Below, piece by piece: positions 1-10,430 of a DNA stretch of 64,000 nucleotides (positions within the stretch are counted from its first letter, which is position 1; each line of letters begins with the position of its first letter). The notes under the pieces were generated by a model. That model was given only the letters and a program-made list of their open reading frames with translations. It did not search any database and was not told the DNA's origin. This DNA comes from an uncultured Bacteroides sp. (GTDB taxonomy: Bacteria > Bacteroidota > Bacteroidia > Bacteroidales > Bacteroidaceae). The translations under genes and the position numbers were made by a program. Location: the NCBI RefSeq assembly GCF_937912035.1, contig NZ_CALDPF010000022.1:111785-175784 (forward strand). The letters run 5' to 3'.

Positions 1-2131
1 TTTCCCAAGTTACATCAGGATTACCAATTTTTGATTCTTTAGCTCCGGACACCGTATAATTATTATACGATCCAAAGCTATAGCTACCTGAACTTATTAT
101 ATAAGAATCCGGCAAATATAAGAAACGGGAACCATCTGAAACACGATCGTTACCCACAATACCGTAAGAAGCTCTTAGCTTTAAGTAGTTAAGGTATGGT
201 TTAAGTGATTCCATGAATTTTTCTTCAGAAACAATCCAACCTAAAGAGCCGGCAGGGAAAAGGCCAAAACGATTACCAGGAGCAAAGTTTTCCGAGCCAT
301 TATAACCAACACTAAAATCCACAAGATAACGTGTCTTATAATCGTATGTGGCACGTCCAACAAAACCTACATAGCTTCGAGGAATTCCAGGAAAGTTACT
401 TGAATAGTAATACTTCATAGACTGGTTATACATAGCCAAAGCTGAAACCGAATGACCATTAAAATTACGACTATAGTTCAAAGCAGCCTCCAAATACCAG
501 TCACGAGACTGTCCGGTAGACTCAGAGTAACCAAGAGTTGAAGCTTCCTGATTCTTTTTATATAGGACCTCTCCATCTTCTCCCATAAACGCTTCATATC
601 TGTCTGTACGACCTTCTCTACGTTTATTTATAGTAACACCACTATTGTAAGCTCCTTTTATATGAGCTTTAAGACCTTTTGTTAAGAAATCAAGTTTTTG
701 TTCTAACGCAAAGTCAAAGTTTATAACATTATTTTCAGAAGTATTATAACCTTTACCATAGTATGAATTAAGAGCATCAGAAACATCACCAAACTCACCA
801 AACGTTTTAGAATTAAGCATAACCCATCTTCCATCTACAATACCCGGACCGGAAAATGGTGGAGCCTGATAAACATCCCTAAACAGATAGTTTACGTTTG
901 TAGTTGTAGAATTATTATAATTAGGTTCCCTCTTATCAGTAAGACGTCCACCAAGATTGATTTTCATAGTAGTAGTCTTGGTTACATCCACGTCCATATT
1001 TACACGATAGTTATAACGATTATATTTAAAACCACTATCATAATCGCCTGTATCGTACATATTGAAAAGACCGTCCTGAGTATAAACACCCAATGAAGCA
1101 AAATATCGTGCTCTCTTAGTACCTCCGGAAATATTAAAATTATGCTGAGTCTGCCATGCCGAATTCTTTATAAGCATATCAGTCCAGTCTGTATCAGGAT
1201 ATAGAATAGGGTTACTATGAGTACGGAACGCCTCTAGCATTTCATCATTAAACACTACATTTTCAGGTTTAACACCATCACGAATCTGAGCATTGTTGTA
1301 TGTAGTTGCATAGTCATAACTATTGGCAAATTCAGGAATACGTGTAGGAAGCTGTAAGGCCATACTTGTAGAAAAGTTTATCTTTGCCTTTCCTTCGCTA
1401 CCTCTCTTTGTAGTAACAAGAATCACACCATTGGCACCACGTACACCAAATACGGCTGTTGCAGAAGCATCTTTCAGAACAGTAATATCTTCAATTTCAT
1501 TAGGGTCCAACTGATAGAATGAACGCTCTACTCCATCAACCAACATTAAAGGTGTAGACAATCCTTCTGTCAAAGAACCGACACCACGGACATAAATCTG
1601 CGCGTCATCAGCACCAGGCTGTCCACTTGACTGAACACTGGAAAGTCCTGTAACTTTACCACTCAAAGCATTGGCAATACTACCGACAGGGCTTTTAAGA
1701 ATTTCATCCGATTTCACAGAAGATAGCGCTCCTGTTACAGTTACTTTCTTTGTTGTACCGTATGCAATAACTTGCACTTCCTCAAGAGCTGTAACATTTT
1801 CCTCTAGTTGAATATTCAACTGCGCCTCACCTTTATACACAACTTCCTTATCGGAATATCCTACAAAAGAAACTACAAGTGTTGAACCTACAGGTGCGGA
1901 AATTTCAAATTTTCCATCAAGATCGGTAATAACTCCGGTTGTAGTTCCTTTTACCATTACAGCGGCACCTATAACCGGTCCCATAGCATCTGTAACCACA
2001 CCCGTTACTTTCTTTTCTGCTGCACGCTGAAATGCTTCTAATGCTGTACTATGTGTTTCTGCCAGCACTCCATACGACTGAGCCTGTAATGCCAGCATCC
2101 CCATAGTACACAACAAAATTTTGTGCTTCAT
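1..2131 (-). CDS. SusC-like TonB-dependent outer-membrane receptor, C-terminus cut by window edge
   Basis: Read on the minus strand from ATG at 2131 the frame stays open to base 1, giving about 710 residues of a protein that normally has 1000-1100. It starts with a signal peptide (MKHKILLCTMGMLALQAQSY), then a carboxypeptidase-regulatory-like domain (VTGVVTDAMGPVIGAAVMVKG) at about residues 42-115. The TonB plug follows, with the SusC hallmarks VIAYGTTKKVTVTGA, LMLVDGVERS and DITVLKDASATAVFGVRGAN, then barrel strands. SusC proteins import oligosaccharides across the outer membrane with a SusD lid and TonB energy. The SusD partner should lie beyond the left edge. A TAnnTTTG box lies about 50 bases upstream. 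The glycan cannot be inferred. The family assignment is very secure. Confidence 0.95.
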   Translation of the reverse strand, partial: MKHKILLCTMGMLALQAQSYGVLAETHSTALEAFQRAAEKKVTGVVTDAMGPVIGAAVMVKGTTTGVITDLDGKFEISAPVGSTLVVSFVGYSDKEVVYKGEAQLNIQLEENVTALEEVQVIAYGTTKKVTVTGALSSVKSDEILKSPVGSIANALSGKVTGLSSVQSSGQPGADDAQIYVRGVGSLTEGLSTPLMLVDGVERSFYQLDPNEIEDITVLKDASATAVFGVRGANGVILVTTKRGSEGKAKINFSTSMALQLPTRIPEFANSYDYATTYNNAQIRDGVKPENVVFNDEMLEAFRTHSNPILYPDTDWTDMLIKNSAWQTQHNFNISGGTKRARYFASLGVYTQDGLFNMYDTGDYDSGFKYNRYNYRVNMDVDVTKTTTMKINLGGRLTDKREPNYNNSTTTNVNYLFRDVYQAPPFSGPGIVDGRWVMLNSKTFGEFGDVSDALNSYYGKGYNTSENNVINFDFALEQKLDFLTKGLKAHIKGAYNSGVTINKRREGRTDRYEAFMGEDGEVLYKKNQEASTLGYSESTGQSRDWYLEAALNYSRNFNGHSVSALAMYNQSMKYYYSSNFPGIPRSYVGFVGRATYDYKTRYLVDFSVGYNGSENFAPGNRFGLFPAGSLGWIVSEEKFMESLKPYLNYLKLRASYGIVGNDRVSDGSRFLYLPDSYIISSGSYSFGSYNNYTVSGAKESKIGNPDVTWE

Positions 2132-2180
2132 ACAATGAAAATAATTAATTAAGGTTTAGAATTCCATGTAAATTTTAGCA

Positions 2181-2188
2181 CAAAAATA
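2181..2188 (-). promoter_or_regulatory. Bacteroides-type -7 box upstream of partial SusC
   Basis: Minus-strand TATTTTTG matches the Bacteroides sigma-ABfr -7 consensus TAnnTTTG and lies about 50 bases before the ATG at 2131. No convincing -33 TTTG is seen at 19-21 bases spacing. Confidence 0.4.
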
Positions 2189-2430
2189 GCCTATACGTGA
2201 TCATTTTTCATACATAAATTGTAATGCATATATGCTAATATTGTACGACAAACTTTTTTCGTACAAAACTTTACAATAATTCTTTTGGTATAAAGACTTA
2301 CCGAACAGGCTATTAATAATATAATGATATAACGTAACCGTAAAATGATTAGAATTAAGGTTTGTAAATAATAGAGTTTATATATAAATACAAATATTTC
2401 AGTACATAAAAATATCACTTATACATTTTA

Positions 2431-2489
2431 AAAAAACGCCGCCGCATTCTATTTCAAATGCGGTGTCATTTAAACTGAAATAACACCGT
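2431..2489 (-). terminator. Terminator region of HTCS1 with two alternative hairpins
   Basis: Two inverted repeats overlap: CCGCATT/AATGCGG (2442-2448 with 2457-2463) and CGGTGTCATTT/AAATAACACCG (2461-2471 with 2478-2488, one mismatch). On the minus strand they are followed by GCGTTTTTTT, so the set can end HTCS1 transcripts. Confidence 0.65.
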
Positions 2490-2559
2490 ATTTTATATTT
2501 TTTCTGATCCTAATTCAAGTATAACTTTCAGCATCAAATACAAACTGCATATTACTTTT

Positions 2560-5500
2560 TCAGACAGTCTCCCCACCCTTTCTATAAGTCTGAGGTGCAA
2601 CTCCATAAAAATCCTTAAAACATTTACTGAAGTAACGCGGTGAAGAGAATCCAAGTTTGTAAGATATCTCAGAAACATTCAGTTCGGGAGAGTCTTTCAA
2701 CATTCTTAATCCCTCTTTCAGTTTTATATTTAAAGAGAATTCATTTGGTGTAAAACCGGTTATCTCCTTTATTTTCGAATAAAGTTTACTTCTACCTATC
2801 TTCAATTCATTGGCAAGAACATTCATATCGAAATCCGGATTCTCAAAGTTACGCATAATGATATCAGTAGTTTGCTCAATAAACTTTTGATCTACGGCAT
2901 TTGTTGCAACCGCAATACTTTTATCGTCACTCTGAGTGTTTCTCATTCTCTCAAACAAAAGATGCCGATTTTTCACCAGACTATTACAACGTGCCATTAA
3001 CACTTTTACATTAAAAGGTTTAGTCACATAATCATCAGCACCAAACATATATCCTTCAACTGTATGTTCCTCAGAAGTCTGAGCTGTCAGCAGAACAACA
3101 GGTATATGTGATAATTCAATATTATTTTTTATTTTATAACACATCTCTTTTCCCGTCATGACAGGCATCATAACATCACTCAATATTATATCCGGATGAA
3201 GCTGCATCGCCATATCAAAACCTTCGGCACCATTACTTGCTCTATAAACATTATAAGCCGGAACAAAAATATCCTCAAGCAATGCAAGTATATCCTCATC
3301 ATCCTCTACAATAAGCATGACCGGTTTTACAGATTCTTCATCATCCGATTTAGCATTTGATACAGTCTCAGATGAAACAATGGATCCTTCAGTCACATTA
3401 ATTACATCAGGATTCTCAATAGTCAATTTATAATCGGATTTAACTTTCAGTTGTTCTGGAGAGAAATGTGAATTACCCATAGGAAGTAAAATTCTAAATG
3501 TACTTCCCTTATCCACTTCACTTTCAACTTCAATACTCCCCTTATGCATTTCTACTATCCCTTTAGTAAGAGCAAGTCCAATACCCGTACCTATATTATA
3601 TTTGGAAGCCGTATCGGCCTGATAGAAACGATTGAATATCAATTTTACATCTTCGGACGAAATTCCACACCCACTATCCGTAACCTTAATTTCAATCATC
3701 CCCTTCACAATGGCAATCTTTACAGATATACTACCATTAGCTGGAGTATATTTGAAGGCATTTGAAAGCAGGTTAAACACCACTTTCTGCATCTGAGAAG
3801 CATCGAACCAAGCCTCCAAAGTTTGTTCCGCATGATAAAAACGATAATCAATACCACGTTTTTCGGCATAATCCTTAAATGAGTCAAAAATATCCTGTAC
3901 GAACTGTATCAAATCATATTTCTCTACACATAAACTCATATACCCCTGCTCTTGTTTCCTGAAATCAAGAAGCTCAGTTATAAGATTACGCATATTCAAA
4001 CTATTCTTATAAATCCGCTGTAGTTTACGTTGTACAGACAATGACAGGTTCTCATTCTGAAGCAACGCTTCAAGTTGCCCCATTATCAGAGTCAAAGGAG
4101 TTCTAAATTCATGGGATATATTCGTAAAGAAACGTAATTTCAGCTTATTCACCTCTTCAATCCGTTGTTTCTCACGTTTTTCATTCTCTAAAGACATTGC
4201 AAGTTTATGACGAAGTAAACTTGCTCTCCAATATCCATAAAAGACAGAACATACAATTATAGCATAAATCATATATGCATATATATTTGCGAACCAAGGA
4301 TGCTCTACATTTATTAAGAGAGAGATTTCCTTGTTGCCTATTCCACCTATTTTACTACCCTTTTCACGAACTAATAATCTATATTTTCCCGGTTCGAGAT
4401 TAGTATAACTGATTTTCGTTCTATCAGTTGTAATCCAATCCTCATCAAAACCTTCTAATTTATACTGATAAGTCCTACTACGAACTATACCTACATAATT
4501 TGAATTAGCAAATGATAATGATATGTTATTCTGGTCATATTTTAAATTAATCTCATGTTCATAAATAAGACTTTTATTCAATATATTATCGGATGAAGGT
4601 TTAACTAGAGAATTATTCACCTCTAAAGATTCGAAATAAAAATTATAGTCCAAATCCTTGAACCCATTCTTCATACCTTTATATGAAATCATACCATCAA
4701 CTCCACCAATATAGATTGTACCATCAGACGCCTCATACATTCCACAGACATCTGTTACAGCAGAAATCATCCCTTTTTCAGACTGAAACTCGACTGTTCT
4801 TACAGAATTATCCTTTGGTGAGAATACAGATATACCTTTATCATTTGTGATAAGTATTTCGCCTGATTCAGTTTCCAGCATATTATAACAAAAGTTACTT
4901 AAAAGCCCATCATCCTCTTGAAGGTACTGTTTTAATTCTTTGGATTTCATATTATATGAAAATACACCGGCACCTAAAGTAGAAATATAAATATCTCCAC
5001 CACTTACTGGAAGAACCTTTGTAATTCTAATAATCTTTGGAAGTTTTTTTTCAAAACCATATAATCTGATAAACTCAGATGTACGAATATTATAAAGATA
5101 AATATTGTTTATAGATGCCAACCATACATTGCCAAAGTCATCCAATTCTACAGATATTATATCGGTGTGATGATCAATAATAGAAAATTGATTTTTCCGG
5201 ATATCCAGTGTCCAAAAGCCGTTTGTTGACGTTATATATAAAATTCCATTTTTATATCTACAACAGTGTATTCTATCACTCGGTAAGTTCTCACTTGTAC
5301 TATGTTCCAGAAAATTATAGAAAGATTTTGTTTTTCTGTCATATCTGCTTAATCCTCCTGTATATGTTCCAATATATACACAATCATTATCCTTGTCGTA
5401 AGTTATTGATTTAACGTTATCATGCAATATTGAATTTCTGAAGGATTTATCAAAATAAGTAAACGAAGAATTATTCTTATTGTATAAATTAATACCACCT

Positions 5501-6564
5501 CCATCGGTCGCTATCCACAAACCATGATCTTTATCCTCAACTATTTCTCCAACAATGGGAAAACTCAAACTTTGCCCATCTTTATTATAATTGCTACCAT
5601 AATACGAAAAAATATCATATTCAGTATTAAAATAATTAATACCCCCATAATACGTTCCGACCCATATAGTACCTTGAGTATCTTTATACAGCGAGAACAC
5701 AGATTCGTGACCTAACATACCATTCTTATTGCCTGCCATAAAGACCTTATATTCATCCTTCTCTGGATCATACATTTGCAGTCCTTCAAATGTACCGAAC
5801 CATATACGATTATTATTGTCTTCTACAAACTCGCGAATTTGATTACTCACAACTCTATTTGCCGATACAGGTTCTTTAATTATTTCTCCATTTGATTTTA
5901 TTCGATATAGGCCGTCAACACGTGTAGCTACCCAAAGCTCATTCAATGAACTGTAGTAAAGCTTAAAAATCTCCGTTTCCGACAATATACATCTTGCTAT
6001 ACCTCCTTTTATCTCAAAAAGACCCTCCATAGTTCCTACATATAATCCCTTGGATGTATTTTCCATACATGTAACATGAGGCAAATTATATTTTTTATCT
6101 CCCAAGGAGCATGATTTTTCAGGATCATAAGAAATTAAAGAATCATTGACAAAATAAAACAGTCTGTTGTCATAATAGTCTATTGCACGTACATTCTGGA
6201 AATATATCTCTCTAAAATTTTCTTTATATAAATCATATTCTAATAGTACATTATTATTTAATATAAAAATCTTATGCTTACCATCGCCTGTGATTTTACG
6301 CACTCTTCCAAGCAGATTATTTTCTTCTACCTTTCCATCAACAAAAGAAGTATATTTTGTTATCCTAGAAATATCATTTCCATTATATATGTTCAGACCT
6401 TCAGTAGTACCAAACCACATTCTTCCTATCGGATCCTGATATATTGAAAGCACAGAAAGGCTGGAGAGTCCATCTTCCATCCCAAGTTTCTTAAAGAACT
6501 GTCCGTATAGACACGTAAACGAGAAAAGATAAGATAATATTAAAAATATAAATCTATTATTCAT
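2560..6564 (-). CDS. Hybrid two-component system regulator (HTCS1)
   Basis: This 1334-residue single-chain sensor/regulator is the type that controls polysaccharide-utilisation loci. Order: signal peptide (1-21), two-fold Reg_prop beta-propeller sensor in the periplasm (about 25-690, repeats such as IWFGTFEGLQMYD), Y_Y_Y domain (about 695-755), one membrane segment (about 762-785), HisKA with ISHEFRTPLT and phospho-His 818, HATPase (N box LLSNAFKYTP, G boxes DSGCGI and GTGIGLAL), receiver with acidic pocket EDDED and phosphoacceptor Asp 1130 in SDVMMP, and a C-terminal AraC-type helix-turn-helix (GFSSPRYFSKCFKDFYG). All catalytic residues are present. It is divergent from SusC at 7212 across 647 bases, so it probably activates susCD1. 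A TAnnTTTG box lies at 6602-6609. The periplasmic ligand is unknown. Confidence 0.96.
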   Translation of the reverse strand: MNNRFIFLILSYLFSFTCLYGQFFKKLGMEDGLSSLSVLSIYQDPIGRMWFGTTEGLNIYNGNDISRITKYTSFVDGKVEENNLLGRVRKITGDGKHKIFILNNNVLLEYDLYKENFREIYFQNVRAIDYYDNRLFYFVNDSLISYDPEKSCSLGDKKYNLPHVTCMENTSKGLYVGTMEGLFEIKGGIARCILSETEIFKLYYSSLNELWVATRVDGLYRIKSNGEIIKEPVSANRVVSNQIREFVEDNNNRIWFGTFEGLQMYDPEKDEYKVFMAGNKNGMLGHESVFSLYKDTQGTIWVGTYYGGINYFNTEYDIFSYYGSNYNKDGQSLSFPIVGEIVEDKDHGLWIATDGGGINLYNKNNSSFTYFDKSFRNSILHDNVKSITYDKDNDCVYIGTYTGGLSRYDRKTKSFYNFLEHSTSENLPSDRIHCCRYKNGILYITSTNGFWTLDIRKNQFSIIDHHTDIISVELDDFGNVWLASINNIYLYNIRTSEFIRLYGFEKKLPKIIRITKVLPVSGGDIYISTLGAGVFSYNMKSKELKQYLQEDDGLLSNFCYNMLETESGEILITNDKGISVFSPKDNSVRTVEFQSEKGMISAVTDVCGMYEASDGTIYIGGVDGMISYKGMKNGFKDLDYNFYFESLEVNNSLVKPSSDNILNKSLIYEHEINLKYDQNNISLSFANSNYVGIVRSRTYQYKLEGFDEDWITTDRTKISYTNLEPGKYRLLVREKGSKIGGIGNKEISLLINVEHPWFANIYAYMIYAIIVCSVFYGYWRASLLRHKLAMSLENEKREKQRIEEVNKLKLRFFTNISHEFRTPLTLIMGQLEALLQNENLSLSVQRKLQRIYKNSLNMRNLITELLDFRKQEQGYMSLCVEKYDLIQFVQDIFDSFKDYAEKRGIDYRFYHAEQTLEAWFDASQMQKVVFNLLSNAFKYTPANGSISVKIAIVKGMIEIKVTDSGCGISSEDVKLIFNRFYQADTASKYNIGTGIGLALTKGIVEMHKGSIEVESEVDKGSTFRILLPMGNSHFSPEQLKVKSDYKLTIENPDVINVTEGSIVSSETVSNAKSDDEESVKPVMLIVEDDEDILALLEDIFVPAYNVYRASNGAEGFDMAMQLHPDIILSDVMMPVMTGKEMCYKIKNNIELSHIPVVLLTAQTSEEHTVEGYMFGADDYVTKPFNVKVLMARCNSLVKNRHLLFERMRNTQSDDKSIAVATNAVDQKFIEQTTDIIMRNFENPDFDMNVLANELKIGRSKLYSKIKEITGFTPNEFSLNIKLKEGLRMLKDSPELNVSEISYKLGFSSPRYFSKCFKDFYGVAPQTYRKGGETV

Positions 6565-6601
6565 TTAATAAATTAACAAAGTCATTATACTATTCACGTA
6601 G

Positions 6602-6609
6602 CAAAAATA
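6602..6609 (-). promoter_or_regulatory. -7 box for HTCS1
   Basis: Minus-strand TATTTTTG fits TAnnTTTG and gives a leader of about 30 bases before the HTCS1 ATG at 6564. Confidence 0.45.
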
Positions 6610-7032
6610 ATAAAAATTTCAACAACATCTCAAACAACAGTATATAAACGAAACAAAATTTACACTAGTTAAATACATATTTTTCATTTTTGATTTTACT
6701 ATAGAATAAATCATTACCTATAAACTATAAATAACAGAATATTCAAAACACTTTATTTAATTATATTTTTATTACTTGATTATATATAGTTAATGTCCAT
6801 AACAATATGGAAAGTGAATTATTATTTGATTATTTATTTGAATATATAAATCAATAACGGCTAGTAACAAGGCAATTCCCATTAACAGAAAAATACAATT
6901 ATTTACCTTGTAAAAACCTTTAAAGATTCGCAATAATGCTATTTTTGTCCTTTTTTATGTATATATTGTCCTATAAAACTAAAATATAACATTTCCAGGT
7001 AAAATGTTTTTTCATACTATTTCACTAATAAA

Positions 7033-7040
7033 TATTTTTG
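7033..7040 (+). promoter_or_regulatory. -7 box candidate for susCD1
   Basis: TATTTTTG matches TAnnTTTG and would give a leader of about 165 bases before SusC at 7212. A second identical octamer lies at 6940-6947. Long leaders are common in susC operons. No good -33 element is visible. Confidence 0.35.
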
Positions 7041-7211
7041 CAAAAACAAATCATTAATCTTATTTCAAAGATAAACTATGATAAAAATACATTTATAACA
7101 TTATTCATTAAAATTAAAATAAAACATTCTTCAGAATAATAATGACTATAATTTGTGATTAGCTTGTAAAATATATTACAAGTAATTTTAAACTTAATAA
7201 TTATAATATTT

Positions 7212-10200
7212 ATGAAAAAATCAAAGAAGTTCAAAACTGGATTTTCTAAGAAGGCTCTGTTATGTGCCGTTTGTGCAACTTATGGAGTTGGTATTTCAGG
7301 AGCCTCCTTTAATCATGCAAATGTTGCAGACGAATCCTACATTGTTCAACAAGACGGAAAGACTGTAACAGGTGTTGTAATGGATAACATGGGGCCTGTA
7401 ATTGGCGCTAATGTTCTTGTCAAAGGTACAACCAATGGAGTAATTACAGATTTCGACGGTAAATTTACCTTATCGAATGTACCTGAAAATGCTGTTCTTC
7501 AAATCTCATTCATTGGTTATACAACAAAAGAAATTAAAGTCGCTGGTAAAAAAGATTTTTCCATAACATTGGTTGAAGATGCCAAAACATTGGAAGAAGT
7601 AGTAGTAGTGGGTTATGGTTCTCAGAAAAAAGTTAATTTGACAGGTGCTGTTGGTCAGATTGACTCTAAAGTTCTTGAATCACGTCCTATAACAAGCACA
7701 ACAAGTGCACTACAAGGAACTATTCCTAACTTGCAGATTACAAACTCAAGTGGTGAACCAGGACAGTCTGCCTCTATAAATGTACGTGGTACAACCTCAA
7801 TAAATGGAGGTAGTCCATTGGTGTTGGTTGATGGTGTGGAAATGAGTCTGGATCTTGTTAACCCGAATGATATAGCTAATGTTACAGTGTTGAAAGATGC
7901 AGCAGCATCTGCAATATATGGTGTGCGTGCGGCATTCGGTGTGATTCTTGTAACAACTAAAAACCCTAGCAAAGCAGAGAAAACAAGAATAAATTATTCC
8001 GGTAACTTCTCTTTTGCAAAGCCTTCAATCATGCCTGAATTTATTGAAAGTCAGTCTGAGTTTGCAAAATGGATGAACCAAGCTTGTGTCAATGGTAATG
8101 TACCAACACCATTCCGTGACGAAGTTATTGCCAAAATGGAAGCATACGAAGCTGATCCAAAAAACAATCCTGAGTATGAAGTAATTGACGGACAGCTTTA
8201 TTACTACGGATACTCTAACTTCAAAGAAAAAATGGTAAGAAATGTCACTCCAACACAAAGACATAATCTTAACATTACTGGTGGTAGTGAAAAGACAAAA
8301 TTCTACACATCTATAGGTTACTTGGATCAAGGCGGTTTATACAAGGTAGGAGATGATAGCTATAAACAGCTTAACACCCGTATCAATGTTGAAAACCAGA
8401 CTACAGAATGGATGAAATTGGGAGTTAAGGCTCTTTATAACTATAGTTCTACAGACAAACCTTTCTCATACGAAGGTAAAAGCGTTTGGCAGAGAGTTGT
8501 ATACTCTTTACCTACAGACTTTATAGATCCTTGGCAAAAAGACTCAAGATATCCTGAACTGGATAAGTTTGCTGGAAGATACATGGAAAACAATCCATAC
8601 GACATGCTGAATAATGGTGGACGTAACAAATCCGACCGTCATGATATATGGTTAACCGCCAGTGCAGACCTTGATATTTTAAAAGGTTGGAAAGCTCATA
8701 TAGACTTCAATTACAACCTCAACTATAACAAGTCGTCAGAACATTCAAAACCAATAATGTTTTTTGACAAGACATTCCAGGACACTTATGGACGTACTGC
8801 TACTAGTTATTATAAAATGACTAATGCAAACAAGTCATACTATTCTTTCAATGCTTATACAGAGTATGAAAATACTTTCGCAGAGAAGCATTATTTGAAA
8901 CTTATGGTAGGTTTCAATCAGGAACTTACTAAATATTCCACTTTCAGCGGAAAACGTTATGACATATTGAACAATGATTTGCCTTCATTAAGCCTTGGCT
9001 CCGGAAATCATGAGACAAGTCAGAATGGATATGAATGGGCTTTACGTGGTGGATTCTTCCGTGCAAACTATATTTACAATGACAGATACCTGTTCGAATT
9101 AAACGGTCGTTATGACGGAACATCAAGATTCCCATCTGACAACAGATTCGTATTCCTTCCTTCATTCTCCGGTGCTTGGCGTTTGAGTGAAGAAGCATTT
9201 ATGGAAGGGACACGTTCATGGTTGGACAATCTGAAACTGCGTGCCACATACGGTATACTAGGTAATCAGCTTATTTCTTCAAGTGATTGGAGCGGTAACA
9301 CCAAATATTACCCATATATTCCATTCATGAGTAGCGGAACATCAACAAACTGGATTTTTGGTGACACTTATGCAACTGTCATCAACCCAGGAAATCTGGT
9401 AAGCAACAATCTGACTTGGGAAAAAGTTTCAACTATAAATGGAGGTATTGACGCAACATTCTTCAACCAGAGACTTGACATGAGTTTTGACTACTATGTA
9501 CGTACGACTTCAGACATGCTTATCAAAGTTTCATATCCTGGAGTTCTAGGTACTAGTGCACCACCAGCAAATGCAGCAGAACTGAAAACACGTGGTTGGG
9601 AATTGTCTTTAAAATGGAGAGACCGCATCGGCGAGAACTTTGGATATGAATTAGGATTTATTCTTTCTGACTCTCAAGCTGAAATCACAAAATACAATAA
9701 TCCTACCGGTGATATAAGTACTTACTATGAAGGTAAGAAAGTAGGTACTATCTGGGGATATGAGCTTGAAGGATTATTCCAGGAAGGTGAAGAAATTGAT
9801 CAGAACAGACAGAAAGACATCCAGAATGTTGAATGGGGTGCAGGTGATATCAAGATCAAAGACCAAAACGGTGACGGTATAATAACTAAAGGTAAAGGAA
9901 CATTAGACGATCATGGAGATCAGGTAGTTATAGGAAACACAACTCCTCGCTATCAGTATGGTATAACAGCAAACTTTACTTATAAAGATTTCTATCTTAA
10001 TCTGTTCATGCAAGGTGTAGGTAAGAGAGATTTCTGGCCTAGTGGAGAAGCATTCTGGCCTGCTGCTACCCAGTATTACAATGCACAGAAATGGCATGTA
10101 TATGACTCTTGGACACCGGAAAATCCTGACGCTTATTTACCGATAGTACGTGCAACAGACAAACGTAATAGAATTACAAGTGACCGTTATTTACAGAATG

Positions 10201-10424
10201 GCGCATATTGCCGTATGAAAAATATAACACTAGGATGGAATTTACCTAAACAATGGATTCAGAAAGTATACCTGACAAATGCTTCAATTTATGTCAGTGG
10301 TGAAAACTTATTTGAATTCACAAAAGTTAAAGGTCCATACGACCCTGAATCAGCAGGTAATAGCGGTAACATGAGTTATCCATTCATGAGAACTTATTCT
10401 GTAGGTATTAACTTAACATTCTAA
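7212..10424 (+). CDS. SusC-like TonB-dependent outer-membrane receptor (SusC1)
   Basis: 1070 residues, full length for the family. A basic N-terminal signal region (MKKSKKFKTGFSKKALLCAV) is followed by a carboxypeptidase-regulatory-like domain (about 52-125, VTGVVMDNMGPVIGANVLVKG), a plug with VVVGYGSQKKVNLTGAVGQ, LVLVDGVEMSLD and NVTVLKDAAASAIYGVRAAFG, and a barrel ending SVGINLTF with a terminal aromatic residue, as expected for an outer-membrane barrel. It works as the glycan-transport channel under the SusD-like lipoprotein that starts 6 bases downstream. Its closest controller by position is the divergent HTCS1. The transported glycan is unknown. Confidence 0.97.
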   Translation: MKKSKKFKTGFSKKALLCAVCATYGVGISGASFNHANVADESYIVQQDGKTVTGVVMDNMGPVIGANVLVKGTTNGVITDFDGKFTLSNVPENAVLQISFIGYTTKEIKVAGKKDFSITLVEDAKTLEEVVVVGYGSQKKVNLTGAVGQIDSKVLESRPITSTTSALQGTIPNLQITNSSGEPGQSASINVRGTTSINGGSPLVLVDGVEMSLDLVNPNDIANVTVLKDAAASAIYGVRAAFGVILVTTKNPSKAEKTRINYSGNFSFAKPSIMPEFIESQSEFAKWMNQACVNGNVPTPFRDEVIAKMEAYEADPKNNPEYEVIDGQLYYYGYSNFKEKMVRNVTPTQRHNLNITGGSEKTKFYTSIGYLDQGGLYKVGDDSYKQLNTRINVENQTTEWMKLGVKALYNYSSTDKPFSYEGKSVWQRVVYSLPTDFIDPWQKDSRYPELDKFAGRYMENNPYDMLNNGGRNKSDRHDIWLTASADLDILKGWKAHIDFNYNLNYNKSSEHSKPIMFFDKTFQDTYGRTATSYYKMTNANKSYYSFNAYTEYENTFAEKHYLKLMVGFNQELTKYSTFSGKRYDILNNDLPSLSLGSGNHETSQNGYEWALRGGFFRANYIYNDRYLFELNGRYDGTSRFPSDNRFVFLPSFSGAWRLSEEAFMEGTRSWLDNLKLRATYGILGNQLISSSDWSGNTKYYPYIPFMSSGTSTNWIFGDTYATVINPGNLVSNNLTWEKVSTINGGIDATFFNQRLDMSFDYYVRTTSDMLIKVSYPGVLGTSAPPANAAELKTRGWELSLKWRDRIGENFGYELGFILSDSQAEITKYNNPTGDISTYYEGKKVGTIWGYELEGLFQEGEEIDQNRQKDIQNVEWGAGDIKIKDQNGDGIITKGKGTLDDHGDQVVIGNTTPRYQYGITANFTYKDFYLNLFMQGVGKRDFWPSGEAFWPAATQYYNAQKWHVYDSWTPENPDAYLPIVRATDKRNRITSDRYLQNGAYCRMKNITLGWNLPKQWIQKVYLTNASIYVSGENLFEFTKVKGPYDPESAGNSGNMSYPFMRTYSVGINLTF

Positions 10425-10430
10425 CAAACA

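Larger units (their letters stand above)
2132..2559. other. Intergenic region between HTCS1 and partial SusC
   Basis: 428 bases without a gene. It holds the HTCS1 terminator region (about 2431-2489) and the SusC promoter candidate (2181-2188). The short open frame at 2191-2418 is low-complexity and lacks coding character. Confidence 0.7.
6565..7211. other. Divergent control region between HTCS1 and SusC1
   Basis: 647 bases, very AT-rich, no gene. It carries outward-facing promoter candidates for HTCS1 (6602-6609) and SusC1 (6940-6947 and 7033-7040). The HTCS binding site should lie here, but no clear direct repeat was recognised by eye. Confidence 0.6.
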